From Akkermansia muciniphila (GTDB lineage: Bacteria; Verrucomicrobiota; Verrucomicrobiia; Verrucomicrobiales; V1-33), in NCBI GenBank assembly GCA_945861415.1, contig CAMAUV010000019.1:1-64000 (forward strand): 64,000 nucleotides of DNA, in the 5' to 3' direction. Each line of letters starts with the position of its first letter. Position 1 is the first letter of the stretch. The translations under genes were made by a program, and so were the position numbers. Positions 17,401 through 25,680 of this stretch are shown here, one piece after another. The notes under the pieces are model-generated. The model saw only the letters and a list, made by a program, of their open reading frames with translations. It was not told the DNA's origin and did no database searches.

Positions 17401-17712
17401 GGAGTCCGGCGGTGGCATCTGATCGTCAGGATCTTGAGAAATAACGCGCTGGACGAGTTCACTTTGCTCAGCTTTTCCCGGAATAATCGCCGTTTTGCCG
17501 CTTTTTGCTGGCGCGGTAGCCTTGTCCCGGAGATCAAGTCGTAAGTCGCCCTTCAGCGACTTTGCGTCCCCTCCGTGGCAGGCGAAACATTTGTCCGCGA
17601 GGACCGGCCGCACATCGCGATTGAAGTCGATGAGCTCTGCCGGAGCGATATTGATGAAGCTAAAAAGGAACAGGCTCACGCGTGCGGCAGGATGGATTAA
17701 ACGTTCTCTCAT
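14485..17712 (-). CDS. PSC1/DUF1549/LamG/DUF1553 secreted cytochrome c-type protein
   Basis: A 1075-residue exported protein in the Planctomycete cytochrome C layout. PSC1 carries a haem motif CFACH near residue 43, followed by a MPPPDSHK motif. DUF1549 (about 150-355) ends with a second haem motif CAQCHTHKYDPISHQEFY near 330. A LamG-type domain spans about 445-650 and DUF1553 about 735-1040 (VNRLWQMLFGEGLVRSMGDF, SHPELLDSLALEFIE). Members of this family are periplasmic or surface, bind haem, and are thought to act with DUF1501 partners in polysaccharide use, but the reaction is unknown. It lies downstream of the fucose-isomerase-like gene in the same direction with an 80-base gap, so it may be the last intact gene of the sugar operon. 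Confidence 0.9.
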   Translation of the reverse strand: MRERLIHPAARVSLFLFSFINIAPAELIDFNRDVRPVLADKCFACHGGDAKSLKGDLRLDLRDKATAPAKSGKTAIIPGKAEQSELVQRVISQDPDDQMPPPDSHKSLTTEEKKLLSQWIAEGAEYKDHWSFIRLGKVPPPTASDAAWDEQAIDRFVYAELKKRGMKPAGEADRLTLIRRVSLDVRAIPPSLAEIDAFTGDNADGAYGRMVDRMLESPRYGERMAMTWLDLARYGDTNGYHNDSDRPTWLWRDWVVDAYNSNMPFDQFTEWQIAGDLLPDAGPEQKIASGFNRNTRFNEEGGADPAEFLVAYAADRAITVGRVWLGLTLNCAQCHTHKYDPISHQEFYQMTAFFNSMEEEGAGGVSGFHGKPVPPVMRAATKQMRSELEDVRKRVTVLEREMETVATVSYTDPGFTGDEAQQVGVSQSAWEASVANFQPPPAPAATSQWIFTKGLEDVTGDREGTLHGGASLSPEGLVLDGKTGYVLTAPVKSDLKAKTLEASVKLSTLKQAGGAVMGVQTLNADTGAQHFDAIVFGEREPAMWVAGSDSFHRTQDLGAEPETAADKEFVHIAITYDEDGTIRCYRNGKPYGKPYKKAESLAFKAGEWRVIFGARALPAGSNFMLAGTIREARMHDRALTEQEIAASAGAITQQEPPPVLTALKLEASKRTAEQTAQLRDYYLRNVHAATVAALKKPQQDLTAARERLAYLTNEANHPLQMVSVEMAKPKDAFVLMRGDFQTPGEKVERDVPAFLPKFPADQPRNRLGLSRWLMQKDQPLVARVQVNRLWQMLFGEGLVRSMGDFGLQGTFPSHPELLDSLALEFIESKWNVKQTLKTILTSRTYRQSSGDARRYAEADPQNKLLWRAPRVRLQAETIRDNALSAAGLLSDKMGGPPVFPWQPNDYYKGKNNGWPWNLSPGEDLYRRGLYTFWRRTTPYPTFVIFDAPDRAECTFERPRTNTPLQALATLNDPQFVEAARVLAQRLLAEATGTDQRITLAYRLTLSRPPAARELELMRPFLDEQLTLYRSQPEAAKALATAGRAPRPDPLDPAEHAAWTAFANVMLNLDETITRN

Positions 17713-17792
17713 GATAGGAAAGATGGAAAGGACGAAGGTTGCACTAGGAGAGATGATAACTCAGCAGATATGTGTCGGCAGCAACAGGGGCC

Positions 17793-19418
17793 TCACCACG
17801 CGGCCATACGGGTGCGCGTGCCGCAGATGTTGACCTGGATGCCCAAAGCGCGGGCGAAGGCGGCTTTGGCGAGGAGGCAGGCGTCGGCGAACTTGGCATC
17901 GGTGGCGTAGGCGACCTGGATGTGGTTGGCTTTGTGTTTAGCCATGAGTTGATTGCGGGAGACGCCGTAGGTGACGGCATGCATGATGGGCCACTGCGGG
18001 GTGCTCAGTTGCCAGCGCCGCTCAGTCTCGGCGGCGGGAAGGTCGATGGCGGCTCCGCGTCCGAGATCCATGTGAAGGGACTCATCCTGGACGTAAATGC
18101 GCGACCAGATGATTTCGCCGGCATGGCTGATGCCGCGCAGGGATGAGCCTCCTTTGGGGAAATACATGGCGGGCTGCCGGAATCCTTCGGCTCCTTTCCA
18201 ACCGCCGTTGAAATGCGCGGGCGGCGCGGCGCCACTGATGAGGAAGACCCAGACATATTCATTGCCGAAGGTTTCGCCCCAGCGGATGTCGTGCAGGGTG
18301 TTTTCGGCGGGCTGTCCGAGGGCCTTGTGGACACGGGCGGTAAGCAGGCCATCGAGACCGGCGCATTCGTCCACTTCGTTGAAATGGGTTACGGCCTCGC
18401 CTTTGAAGAGGACGCGTTTGCCGTCGCGCGAGCGGACCGGTGGACGGTCGGTGTTGTTGAGCGTGCCCTCGACGAGATCGCTGGCGGGGAGCAAATCCTT
18501 GAGTCCCTGCTGATACTGGATGCCTATGGTGTCGCAGCCAAAATCATCGGCAAGGCGCACCGCGGCAATGTACATCCGGCACTGGAGCACTACTTGGGCC
18601 ATGGTGAGTTCTGTAGCTTCATCAGTGCCCAGATGGAACTTCATGCCCCGTTTCACCAGCCAGTCATAGACGCCATTGGCCTCTATGTTAGAAACGCAGA
18701 GTGTTTCAGCGTAAAGCGCGGACTGGCTCAGCCGCTCTTTGAAAACACCGCAGGCGTGCAGCGCGTGGTCGGGGATGATGGCATTGAACATGCCCATGCA
18801 GCCCTCATCGAAGACTCCCATGATGGACTTTTCCCGCTGGAGCTGTTCGGCGAGTCGTTTGCCGAGCGTAGCGGACTTCGCAGGGAGCTTGAGATTTTCG
18901 AGGGGCTGAGCGTGCGAGGTGTCGTGCTGGATGCGGCCGGTCTTCAGCCACTGCCGGAGTTTAGTGCGGAAAAAGGAATCTGTGAAATCGGCACTCCAGA
19001 GGGTGGAGTATTTTACACCGGCCTTGGTCAGAGAGCCGTTTAAATTGAGCATGCCAACAAGGCCGGGCCACTGACCGCTCCAGTTGGCCACCGTCAGAAT
19101 CGGTCCGCGATGCGTGGTGAGTCCCGCAAGAACGTGATGCGAATACTGCCACACGGCCTCTGCGACGATGAGCGGCGCGCTGGGATCAATGCTGCGGAAA
19201 ACTTCGATGCCTTCCTTCTGACTGGCGATGAATCCGTGTTTCAGCTTGGAACTGTAAGTATGAGCGCGGGTGACGGTGTATCCTTCCTCTTTAAGGGCTG
19301 CGCCGAGGGCTTTTTCCATCCCGGCCTGCGCGGGCCAGCAGACTTGATTGGCAGAAAGGCGGAGGTCACCGCTGGCGATGAGCTGCACGATGGGACTGGA
19401 GGATTTTTTGGCGGGCAT
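17793..19418 (-). CDS. L-fucose/L-arabinose isomerase-superfamily protein
   Basis: A cytoplasmic 541-residue protein without signal peptide. It resembles the fucose isomerase-like proteins of Verrucomicrobiota and Planctomycetota: an N-terminal Rossmann-like part ([30 protein letters not shown]), a central metal-site-like block ([18 protein letters not shown]) and a C-terminal beta-rich part. It is shorter than classical FucI (about 590 residues). Such enzymes convert an aldose such as L-fucose or D-arabinose to the ketose using a divalent metal. It is the gene after the ABC permease, 25 bases downstream, in the putative fucose operon. No fuculokinase or fuculose-phosphate aldolase accompanies it, so the isomerase role in this cluster is an inference and the true substrate may differ. 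Confidence 0.65.
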   Translation of the reverse strand: MPAKKSSSPIVQLIASGDLRLSANQVCWPAQAGMEKALGAALKEEGYTVTRAHTYSSKLKHGFIASQKEGIEVFRSIDPSAPLIVAEAVWQYSHHVLAGLTTHRGPILTVANWSGQWPGLVGMLNLNGSLTKAGVKYSTLWSADFTDSFFRTKLRQWLKTGRIQHDTSHAQPLENLKLPAKSATLGKRLAEQLQREKSIMGVFDEGCMGMFNAIIPDHALHACGVFKERLSQSALYAETLCVSNIEANGVYDWLVKRGMKFHLGTDEATELTMAQVVLQCRMYIAAVRLADDFGCDTIGIQYQQGLKDLLPASDLVEGTLNNTDRPPVRSRDGKRVLFKGEAVTHFNEVDECAGLDGLLTARVHKALGQPAENTLHDIRWGETFGNEYVWVFLISGAAPPAHFNGGWKGAEGFRQPAMYFPKGGSSLRGISHAGEIIWSRIYVQDESLHMDLGRGAAIDLPAAETERRWQLSTPQWPIMHAVTYGVSRNQLMAKHKANHIQVAYATDAKFADACLLAKAAFARALGIQVNICGTRTRMAAW

Positions 19419-19443
19419 GAAAGTGAAGACGGTTTAGAAGTGA

Positions 19444-20448
19444 TCAGGCGGGAGTGGATTCTTCGCGCAGGGCCCGGACGGCTCTGCGGCGGATATTGCG
19501 GCGCTTCATGAGTTCATCCGCGACGACACCAGCGAGCAGCACGGCGCCGATAATAGCGAACTCCATGTGCTGGTGCCGACTGGTTAGTGTGATCATGTTG
19601 CGCAGCGTCTGCATGAGCGCGGCTCCGATGATCACTCCGAAGATGGTGCTCACCCCTCCCCGCAGACTACAGCCGCCCAGCACTGCGGCGGCAATGGCGT
19701 AGAGTTCATAAAAGTTTCCGCAATCGGATGGCTGGGCGATGTTGACATCGAGCACAAAAAGCACGCCACCGAGGCCGGCCAGACAGGAGCAGATTATATA
19801 GGCGAGGACAGTCATGCACCCGGTGTTGATGCCGCTGTAACGGGCGGCTTCCTCGCTTCGGCCAAGTGCCAGCAGGTAGCGTCCATAGATCGTACGGTTC
19901 AAAAAGAACGCAGCCAGCAGAGCGATGACGAGCAGGAAAACGCAGGGAGCCGGAAGTGCGAAGTCATCAATGAACGGAAGCTCAATGCGCCCGGTGGCAA
20001 GGGAGCGCAGACCTTTGAAGCCGTCGCCAAATCCCACCGTCTGATCGCCGGTGAATCCGCGGGCGATTCCGCGATACATCATGAGTCCGCAAAGGGTCAC
20101 GACGAAGGGTTGGATGCCGAGTCTGGTGATGAGCAGGCCATGGAGCAGGCCGATACCGGCGGAGACCAGGGCTACCGCCATCAGGGCCGAAGGCAGCGAC
20201 CAGCCCTGCGTGGTGAGTAGCCATGGCAGACCGCATCCTGAGAGGCAAACCACTGAACCAACTGAGAGATCAATGCCGCCGGTGACAATGACGAACGCGA
20301 CGCCAATGGAGATGATGCCGAACAAGGCGGTGCGCCGCAGTAGGTTCTCCAGATTGTAGCTGCTGAGAAAGTTCTCGCTTAGCGATGTGGTCAGGATGCA
20401 GACGGCAAAGAAGAGCAGAGTGATACCGAGAGTTTTCTTCAATTGCAT
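19444..20448 (-). CDS. Ribose/fucose-type ABC transporter permease (RbsC-like)
   Basis: A 334-residue inner-membrane permease of the carbohydrate uptake transporter-2 (RbsC/AraH) family, with about eight to ten hydrophobic segments. The family motif VIVTGGIDLSVGSVVCLSG lies near residues 53-71, and GINTGCMTVLAYIICS with AAAVLGGCSLRGGVSTIFG appears in the C-terminal half. It forms the membrane channel for the sugar bound by the lipoprotein encoded upstream and is driven by the double ATPase. Its 5' end overlaps the ATPase gene by ten bases, so the two are translated together. The context (fuconate dehydratase, fucose mutarotase) suggests L-fucose or another deoxysugar as substrate. Confidence 0.9.
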   Translation of the reverse strand: MQLKKTLGITLLFFAVCILTTSLSENFLSSYNLENLLRRTALFGIISIGVAFVIVTGGIDLSVGSVVCLSGCGLPWLLTTQGWSLPSALMAVALVSAGIGLLHGLLITRLGIQPFVVTLCGLMMYRGIARGFTGDQTVGFGDGFKGLRSLATGRIELPFIDDFALPAPCVFLLVIALLAAFFLNRTIYGRYLLALGRSEEAARYSGINTGCMTVLAYIICSCLAGLGGVLFVLDVNIAQPSDCGNFYELYAIAAAVLGGCSLRGGVSTIFGVIIGAALMQTLRNMITLTSRHQHMEFAIIGAVLLAGVVADELMKRRNIRRRAVRALREESTPA

Positions 20449-21962
20449 GTGGATTTACTGGTTGAGTGGCAGCCGCCGGTGGCGAGGTGCATGACGGATT
20501 CCTCGCTCAGTCCGATGCCCGCTAGTTCGCCAGCCATACGGCCCTCGTGCATGACAAGCACTCGGTCCGCCATGCCGAGCAGCTCCTCCATTTCACTAGA
20601 GACAAAAAGGATGGCGACGCCGTCTGCCGCGAGTTGCTCCATAAGCTGGTAGATTTCTTGTTTGGCGCCGATATCAATACCGCGGGTTGGTTCATCGAGT
20701 AGGAGAACCCGGGGACGCATAGCCAGCCATTTGCCGAGGACGACTTTCTGCTGGTTTCCGCCGGAGAGAAACTGTGCGGGCTGTTTGCCGCCGGGCGTTT
20801 TGATGCGGAGCTTCCCGATCATTTCGCTGCAGAGGTCATTTTCAGCGCGCCGATTGATCAGGGCGGCGTTCTGGTCCCGGCGCAGACTTGCTAGGCTCAG
20901 ATTCTCGCTGACGGCCATCTCCAGCACCACGCCTTGCTTCTTCCGGTCCTCTGGCACAAGGGCGATACCGACATTGATGGCCTCCATCGGCGTCTGTGGC
21001 ACGAGGGAGTTCCCCGAGATCCTCAAACGGCCGCCCGTGGCGGGTGTGATGCCGAACAGGGTCTGCATCATTTCCGTGCGGCCGGACCCGACGAGCCCGG
21101 AAAGGCCTACGATCTCGCCGGCCCGGATCGTGAAATTCAGTCCGTGCTGAGGATGGGCGGGGCTGCGCAGATCATCGGCTTCGAGGACAGGATCACCTAA
21201 TTTCCCTGATTTTTGGGGATAAAAACGGCTGACATCCCGTCCAACCATGAACCGTACCATCGCCTCATGAGAAATCTCCGACTTTTCGAGGTTTCCGGCA
21301 TTCGCCCCGTCGCGGAGGACGGTGACGCGGTCCGCCAAGTCCATCACTTCCACGAGGCGGTGGGAAATGTAAACGATACCTACGCCCTTGGAGCGCAGAT
21401 CACGGATGACCTTGAAGAGTTTCTCCGACTCTCGAGTGGTGAGACTGGAGGTCGGTTCATCCATGATGATGATGCGGGCATTCAAGGACAGGGCCTTGGC
21501 GATTTCCACCTGCTGCTGCTGGCCGATGCAAAGGGTGCTGACGAGCGCCGCAGGATCTGCATCAAGCCCCACAGCTTCGAGAAGCGGGCGGGCGGCGCGG
21601 TATTGCGCGGGTTTGTCGATGGTGCCGAATCTGCTCTTTTCCCGGCCAAGAAAAAGATTAGCGGCGATATCCAGATTGTCAGCGAGATTCAGTTCCTGAT
21701 GGATCAGCGCGATGCCCCTTGCCAGCGCATCCGGCACAGAAGCCACTTCAGCGGGCCGTCCATCAATGAGTATCTCCCCTGAATCCGCAGGCTGGACCCC
21801 CGCCAAGCTTTTCATGAGGGTACTTTTCCCTCCGCCGTTCTCTCCTATGACCGCCAGCACCTCTCCGCGGTGGAGCGTCAGGCTGACCCCCTTGAGAGCC
21901 CGCACTCCCGGGAAAGTCTTGACGAGGTTTCTGGCTTCTAGGAGCGGCGCACTGATGTCCAT
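20439..21962 (-). CDS. Sugar ABC transporter ATPase with two nucleotide-binding domains (RbsA/XylG-like)
   Basis: A 507-residue double ATPase of the CUT2 family. Domain 1 has Walker A GENGGGKSTLMKSLAG (about 37-52), signature LCIGQQQQVEIAKAL and Walker B IIIMDEPTSSL. Domain 2 has a degenerate P-loop LVGSGRTEMMQTLFG, signature FLSGGNQQKVVLGKWLA and Walker B LLLDEPTRGIDIGA. The degenerate second P-loop is normal for RbsA-type proteins. It energises import together with the downstream permease (10-base overlap) and the upstream binding lipoprotein (17-base gap). Confidence 0.92.
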   Translation of the reverse strand: MDISAPLLEARNLVKTFPGVRALKGVSLTLHRGEVLAVIGENGGGKSTLMKSLAGVQPADSGEILIDGRPAEVASVPDALARGIALIHQELNLADNLDIAANLFLGREKSRFGTIDKPAQYRAARPLLEAVGLDADPAALVSTLCIGQQQQVEIAKALSLNARIIIMDEPTSSLTTRESEKLFKVIRDLRSKGVGIVYISHRLVEVMDLADRVTVLRDGANAGNLEKSEISHEAMVRFMVGRDVSRFYPQKSGKLGDPVLEADDLRSPAHPQHGLNFTIRAGEIVGLSGLVGSGRTEMMQTLFGITPATGGRLRISGNSLVPQTPMEAINVGIALVPEDRKKQGVVLEMAVSENLSLASLRRDQNAALINRRAENDLCSEMIGKLRIKTPGGKQPAQFLSGGNQQKVVLGKWLAMRPRVLLLDEPTRGIDIGAKQEIYQLMEQLAADGVAILFVSSEMEELLGMADRVLVMHEGRMAGELAGIGLSEESVMHLATGGCHSTSKSTCN

Positions 21963-21979
21963 AAGACCCTGCGTGGTCC

Positions 21980-22987
21980 TTACTTGGCGGTGCCGAGGGT
22001 CTTTTTCAATTCCGCCCAGAAGGTATCTACGTTGTCCTTGCGGATTTGGCGTGCGGGGATGTCGATCATCTTGTTGGCGGGAATTACGGAGGTGTTGCCT
22101 TTGATTAGTTCGCTGAGCACTTCCACTGACTTATATCCATACATGTAGGGATTTTGCACCACCGTGCCATGAACGGTTCCTTTCTGAATGCCTGCGAGGG
22201 TGGCTTCATTCTCATCGAAGCCGATGACCTTGACCTTGCCGAGCTTCCCGGCCTGGGCCAGCACCTCGATGATGATCGGAGGATTGTAACCGAACAGACC
22301 GACCATGCCCGCGATGTCCGGGTATTTCGACAGGGTGTCTTCCACGTTGGCTTTGGTTTTTCCACGATCGAAGTTATCCGTCAGTGTGCCCATAATCTTG
22401 AATCCAGCCTCTTCAATAATTGTGCCGGCCGGATCGAAGCGAGTGGGATCCTCGGGGCGTCCCAGGATACCATCAATAGTGCCTTGTCTGCGGGTCTTAG
22501 CATTGTCCTGCTCCATTCGTCCGATAAAAATCATCACCGCGCCGCCCTGAGGCAGGGCTTCACGCACCAGTTCACCGGTCATGCGGCCGGCTTTGTAGTT
22601 GTCCATTCCGATGTAAACGAGCCGGTTGCTGGTTGGTGCGTCGGAATCATTAGTGATGAGTTTCGTACGGCCGGCAGCGGTATTGAGGATATCGTTCTGA
22701 TTCGCGGGATCGATGGGGCTGACAGAAATTCCGTCCACTCCCTTGGTCAGCAGGTCTTCGATTATGCGCTTCTGATCGGCGACTCCTTCCGTCGGCATGA
22801 TGGTTTCGGCATCCACGTCAAACTTGGGCCCGGCGTCCCGCACTCCAGCGGCCGCATTGGTCCAGAACGGATCGACTCCATTGCTGACAAAAACGACTTT
22901 CTTTTTTCCGGAGCCGGAGCCGGAGGGTTTGCAGCCGCTGACGGCCATGGCACTGAGAACAGCGAGAGAGAGAAGTATGAGTTTCAT
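21980..22987 (-). CDS. Sugar-binding lipoprotein of the ABC importer (RbsB-like)
   Basis: A 335-residue periplasmic-binding-protein type 1 (RbsB family). The signal peptide ends in a lipobox (SAMAVSGC), so the mature protein should be lipid-anchored at Cys19. The start of the fold is clear: KKVVFVSNGVDPFWTNAA, followed by GVDGISVSPIDPANQNDIL, LVYIGMDNYKAGRMTGELV and KVIGFDENEATLAGIQKGTV. It captures the sugar for the RbsA- and RbsC-like proteins encoded immediately downstream. It follows an SDR gene with a 45-base gap. Confidence 0.92.
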   Translation of the reverse strand: MKLILLSLAVLSAMAVSGCKPSGSGSGKKKVVFVSNGVDPFWTNAAAGVRDAGPKFDVDAETIMPTEGVADQKRIIEDLLTKGVDGISVSPIDPANQNDILNTAAGRTKLITNDSDAPTSNRLVYIGMDNYKAGRMTGELVREALPQGGAVMIFIGRMEQDNAKTRRQGTIDGILGRPEDPTRFDPAGTIIEEAGFKIMGTLTDNFDRGKTKANVEDTLSKYPDIAGMVGLFGYNPPIIIEVLAQAGKLGKVKVIGFDENEATLAGIQKGTVHGTVVQNPYMYGYKSVEVLSELIKGNTSVIPANKMIDIPARQIRKDNVDTFWAELKKTLGTAK

Positions 22988-23032
22988 AGGTATGCGTAAG
23001 CTCGGTTAAACGATTGGTTTACATCAAAGCGA

Positions 23033-23806
23033 TCAGTGGACTGTCAGTCCTCCATTTACGTGCAGGTTTTGTCCGGTGATGAAGGAAGAGGCTTCACTGG
23101 CCAGAAATACCACCGCTCCGGAAAGGTCCTGCGGCACTCCCCAGCGGTCCGCGGGAATGAGCGCCCGGTAGCCGTCTTTCTCCTCCTGAGGGTCGTTTTC
23201 ATGACGCTCCACCGGGATCCAGCCCGGCGAGATCATGTTCACAGTGATGCCCGATGAAGCGACTTCGGTGGCGAGGCTGCGGTTCAGTCCGTTTTGTCCG
23301 CCCTTGGCGGCCACGTAGGCGGTAAAGTTAGGCACGCCGCGAGCCACTACTTCGGAACCGATATTGATGATGCGTCCCCAGCGCTGCTGTTTCATGTGAG
23401 GCAGGCATGCCTTGGCGAGCAGTACCGGACTTTTGATGAAGAAGTCGAGCATCTGCTGGTAAAAGGCCCAATCGTATTCCTCGATCGGCTTGTGTGGCTG
23501 ATCAGGCGTAGCGTTGACGACAAGGACATCCACCGGGCCGAGTGTCGCCGTGATTTCTGCGATAATTCGAGGCACTTCGGTTTCGCTGCTCACATCGCCG
23601 CGCACCAGCATGCCATCGCAGCCGGCGGCTTTAAATTCAGCGAACGTCTTCTCCGCGCGCGCCGTGTTGTTGTTATAGTTGACAGCAACTTTCGCTCCGG
23701 CTTGGCCGAGAGCGATGCCCATGAATTTACCGAGACCGGTGGAACTGCCGGTGACAAGAGCGACTCGGCCTCTGAGGGAAAATGGAGCGGATATTGGCGC
23801 GGACAT
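23033..23806 (-). CDS. SDR family oxidoreductase (third dehydrogenase of the sugar cluster)
   Basis: A 257-residue classical short-chain dehydrogenase. It has the cofactor glycine motif TGSSTGLG (about 19-26), an NAG-region variant (VVNATPDQP instead of NNAG), catalytic Ser in INIGSEV, the catalytic Tyr-Lys pair in YVAAKGG, and the C-terminal FITGQNLHVNGGLTV. It should oxidise or reduce a sugar or sugar-acid hydroxyl with NAD(P). Two other SDRs in the cluster fit fucose dehydrogenase and keto-deoxy-fuconate dehydrogenase better, so this one may act on another step or epimer. It lies between the cyclase-family hydrolase (35-base gap) and the binding lipoprotein. Confidence 0.85.
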   Translation of the reverse strand: MSAPISAPFSLRGRVALVTGSSTGLGKFMGIALGQAGAKVAVNYNNNTARAEKTFAEFKAAGCDGMLVRGDVSSETEVPRIIAEITATLGPVDVLVVNATPDQPHKPIEEYDWAFYQQMLDFFIKSPVLLAKACLPHMKQQRWGRIINIGSEVVARGVPNFTAYVAAKGGQNGLNRSLATEVASSGITVNMISPGWIPVERHENDPQEEKDGYRALIPADRWGVPQDLSGAVVFLASEASSFITGQNLHVNGGLTVH

Positions 23807-23841
23807 TGGATTTAGATTGATGGTAGCGAAGGATAATGGTG

Positions 23842-24492
23842 TCAGGCAAGCTCAATCACGGGCCTGCAGAATGCCCCGGAGCATCCTGGCCAGTTGAGAG
23901 GCAAAGCCCATAACATCACAGGTTGCGGGAGTTCAAAAGATTCAACAGGGAACCGGAGTTCCTCAAGAATCCACACCCCGGCGCTGAGCAGGATCGTGTG
24001 GGTTTCTTCGTTTTGCGTGCCCGCGCCACCGATCGAAAAATGGTCAATGCCCACGCCCCGGACTTTCCGGCTGACCAGCCAGCGGGCGGCGTCCGGGTGC
24101 AGCCACGGTGATCGGTGCAGCCATTCCTCGCTTTTCGCCCGGCGGTCGCCCCATCCGGTGGCAAACAGTATGATTATCCCGTCGATTTCACCGGGCAGCT
24201 TCTGAGCGAGAACCTCAGTAGTGATGGCGGTTCCGTGCTCCATGCCACGGAGATCTGCGATCAGGGCTGGGCCTGCGAAACCATCGAGCGGCAACTGGTC
24301 GATACTAGCCCCTCCCTCAATCTTATGCAGCGGGGCGTCGAGATGGCTGCCGGTGTGGGTGGCCATCGCGATTTCCTCCATCCGCCAGCCGGAGTCGGCG
24401 TGGTCGAGCGTCGTCCTGAATATGACCGGCGGATGCACCGGGCAATTGGGTGCGTCATGGAAGAGGGGCTGGGACAGATCGAGTAGGCGCAT
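23842..24492 (-). CDS. Cyclase-family metal-dependent hydrolase (kynurenine formamidase-like fold)
   Basis: A 216-residue cytoplasmic protein of the cyclase/KynB-like family. The metal-binding signature HTGSHLDAPLH lies near residues 46-56, with a further conserved GIDHFSIGGAG near 150. Family members open amide or lactone-like bonds with zinc or manganese. Between a fuconate dehydratase and sugar dehydrogenases, hydrolysis of a sugar lactone (L-fuconolactone) or a related ring is an attractive role, because no SMP-30-type or amidohydrolase-type lactonase is encoded in the cluster. That role is an inference. It is 12 bases downstream of the fucU-like gene. Confidence 0.75.
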   Translation of the reverse strand: MRLLDLSQPLFHDAPNCPVHPPVIFRTTLDHADSGWRMEEIAMATHTGSHLDAPLHKIEGGASIDQLPLDGFAGPALIADLRGMEHGTAITTEVLAQKLPGEIDGIIILFATGWGDRRAKSEEWLHRSPWLHPDAARWLVSRKVRGVGIDHFSIGGAGTQNEETHTILLSAGVWILEELRFPVESFELPQPVMLWALPLNWPGCSGAFCRPVIELA

Positions 24493-24504
24493 ACTCAGAG
24501 TTGG

Positions 24505-24894
24505 CTAGCCGGAGACGAGGACCATATTGCCATACTGAATGGTGTCGCCCGTGCGGATGAGGCCCGTGGCGGAGGGAATCCGCTTTTTGAACAGGTCATG
24601 GGGTTCAAAGGACAGCGGCGCACCCTCCAGGGCCTGCTCCACTGCGAGCAGGCGTTCCGGCGCATTGTACCGGGTGAACTCTTCCGCCATGAACGACTGG
24701 GCGATGACAAAATTCGATTTCACCGCAGTGAGCACTTGGAGCACTGTGGGCACATCATCCACCAGCGAGAGGTCGATGATTTCCATGCCGGGCCACGAGG
24801 GAAACCCGCGGTCGGCGATCACGAGGGTATTCGTATGCCGGACGCGGGCCAGCAGCGAAAGGAGATGAGGATTGAGAATGCCTGTCTTGAGCAT
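24505..24894 (-). CDS. fucU: RbsD/FucU-family sugar mutarotase
   Basis: A 129-residue protein matching RbsD/FucU in length and blocks: MLKTGILNPHLLSLLARVRH with the active-site His, TLVIADRGFPSWPG with the conserved Asp, and the C-terminal RTGDTIQYGNMVLVSG with the catalytic Tyr. These enzymes speed interconversion of sugar anomers (L-fucose for FucU, pyranose/furanose ribose for RbsD). Next to fuconate dehydratase, fucose is the likely sugar. It is spaced by 12-18 bases from its neighbours, in line with one operon. Confidence 0.82.
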   Translation of the reverse strand: MLKTGILNPHLLSLLARVRHTNTLVIADRGFPSWPGMEIIDLSLVDDVPTVLQVLTAVKSNFVIAQSFMAEEFTRYNAPERLLAVEQALEGAPLSFEPHDLFKKRIPSATGLIRTGDTIQYGNMVLVSG

Positions 24895-24912
24895 TGGATT
24901 GGGGATGAGTGT

Positions 24913-25680
24913 CTATTTTCCGGCGCTCCAGCCTCCATCGATGATGAGGTTGGTGCCCGTGACCATGGAGGACTCGTCGGCAGCAAGGTAAAGGGCCGCA
25001 GTGGCGATTTCATGCGGCTGGGCCATCCGACCGTTCAATTGTGTGGATGCCATGTCCTTGCGGGCTTTCTCCGGATCCGGATATTCAGCCAGTCGGGACA
25101 GCACAAACGGAGTCTCCACGCGGCCGGGGCAGATGCTGTTGAAGCGCACTCCGGTGTGCGAGTGGTCTAGGGCCAGCGCTTTGGTCAGTCCCACCACGGC
25201 GTGTTTGCTCATGGTGTAGGCAAGGCGGTCTCGGACGCCGAGGACGCCACCGATGGACGCCAGATTGATAACGCTGCCCCGGCCCCGCTCCATCATGGCT
25301 GGCACGAAGGCTTTGCAGAGATTGAACGCGCCCCGCACATTGACTGCGTGGAGTTGGTCCACGTCCGCGGCGGTGGTGCCCAGCAAATTGCCAACATGCC
25401 CGATTCCCGCGTTGTTGACCAGAACATCGAGCACTGGCAACCGTTCCGCTAGTTCCAGCGCGGCGACGGGATCGCTGATATCGAGCTGCGCAAAGGTGGC
25501 CATTCCGCCCGCCTCGTTTATCATCTGCACGGTGCTGTTCCCAGCCGCTGCATCGCGGTCCACCACAATTACTTCCGCGCCTTGGCTGGCGAAGGTCGTG
25601 GCGATTGACTGTCCGATGCCCGAGCCGGCACCGGTGATAAGAGCTGTTTTATTTTGAAGGGAAAACATAAGGACGCTCAT
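24913..25680 (-). CDS. SDR family oxidoreductase, probable 2-keto-3-deoxy-L-fuconate dehydrogenase
   Basis: A 255-residue classical [11 protein letters not shown] cofactor motif, NNAGIGHVG, catalytic Ser in NLASIGG, Tyr-Lys in [10 protein letters not shown], and [15 protein letters not shown] at the end. Its start overlaps the stop of the fuconate dehydratase gene by four bases (ATGA), so it is translationally coupled to the enzyme whose product it would use. In the non-phosphorylating fucose pathway the next step is NAD-dependent oxidation of 2-keto-3-deoxy-L-fuconate, and this position fits. An alternative start is the internal ATG at 25668. The substrate is inferred from context. Confidence 0.82.
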   Translation of the reverse strand: MSVLMFSLQNKTALITGAGSGIGQSIATTFASQGAEVIVVDRDAAAGNSTVQMINEAGGMATFAQLDISDPVAALELAERLPVLDVLVNNAGIGHVGNLLGTTAADVDQLHAVNVRGAFNLCKAFVPAMMERGRGSVINLASIGGVLGVRDRLAYTMSKHAVVGLTKALALDHSHTGVRFNSICPGRVETPFVLSRLAEYPDPEKARKDMASTQLNGRMAQPHEIATAALYLAADESSMVTGTNLIIDGGWSAGK

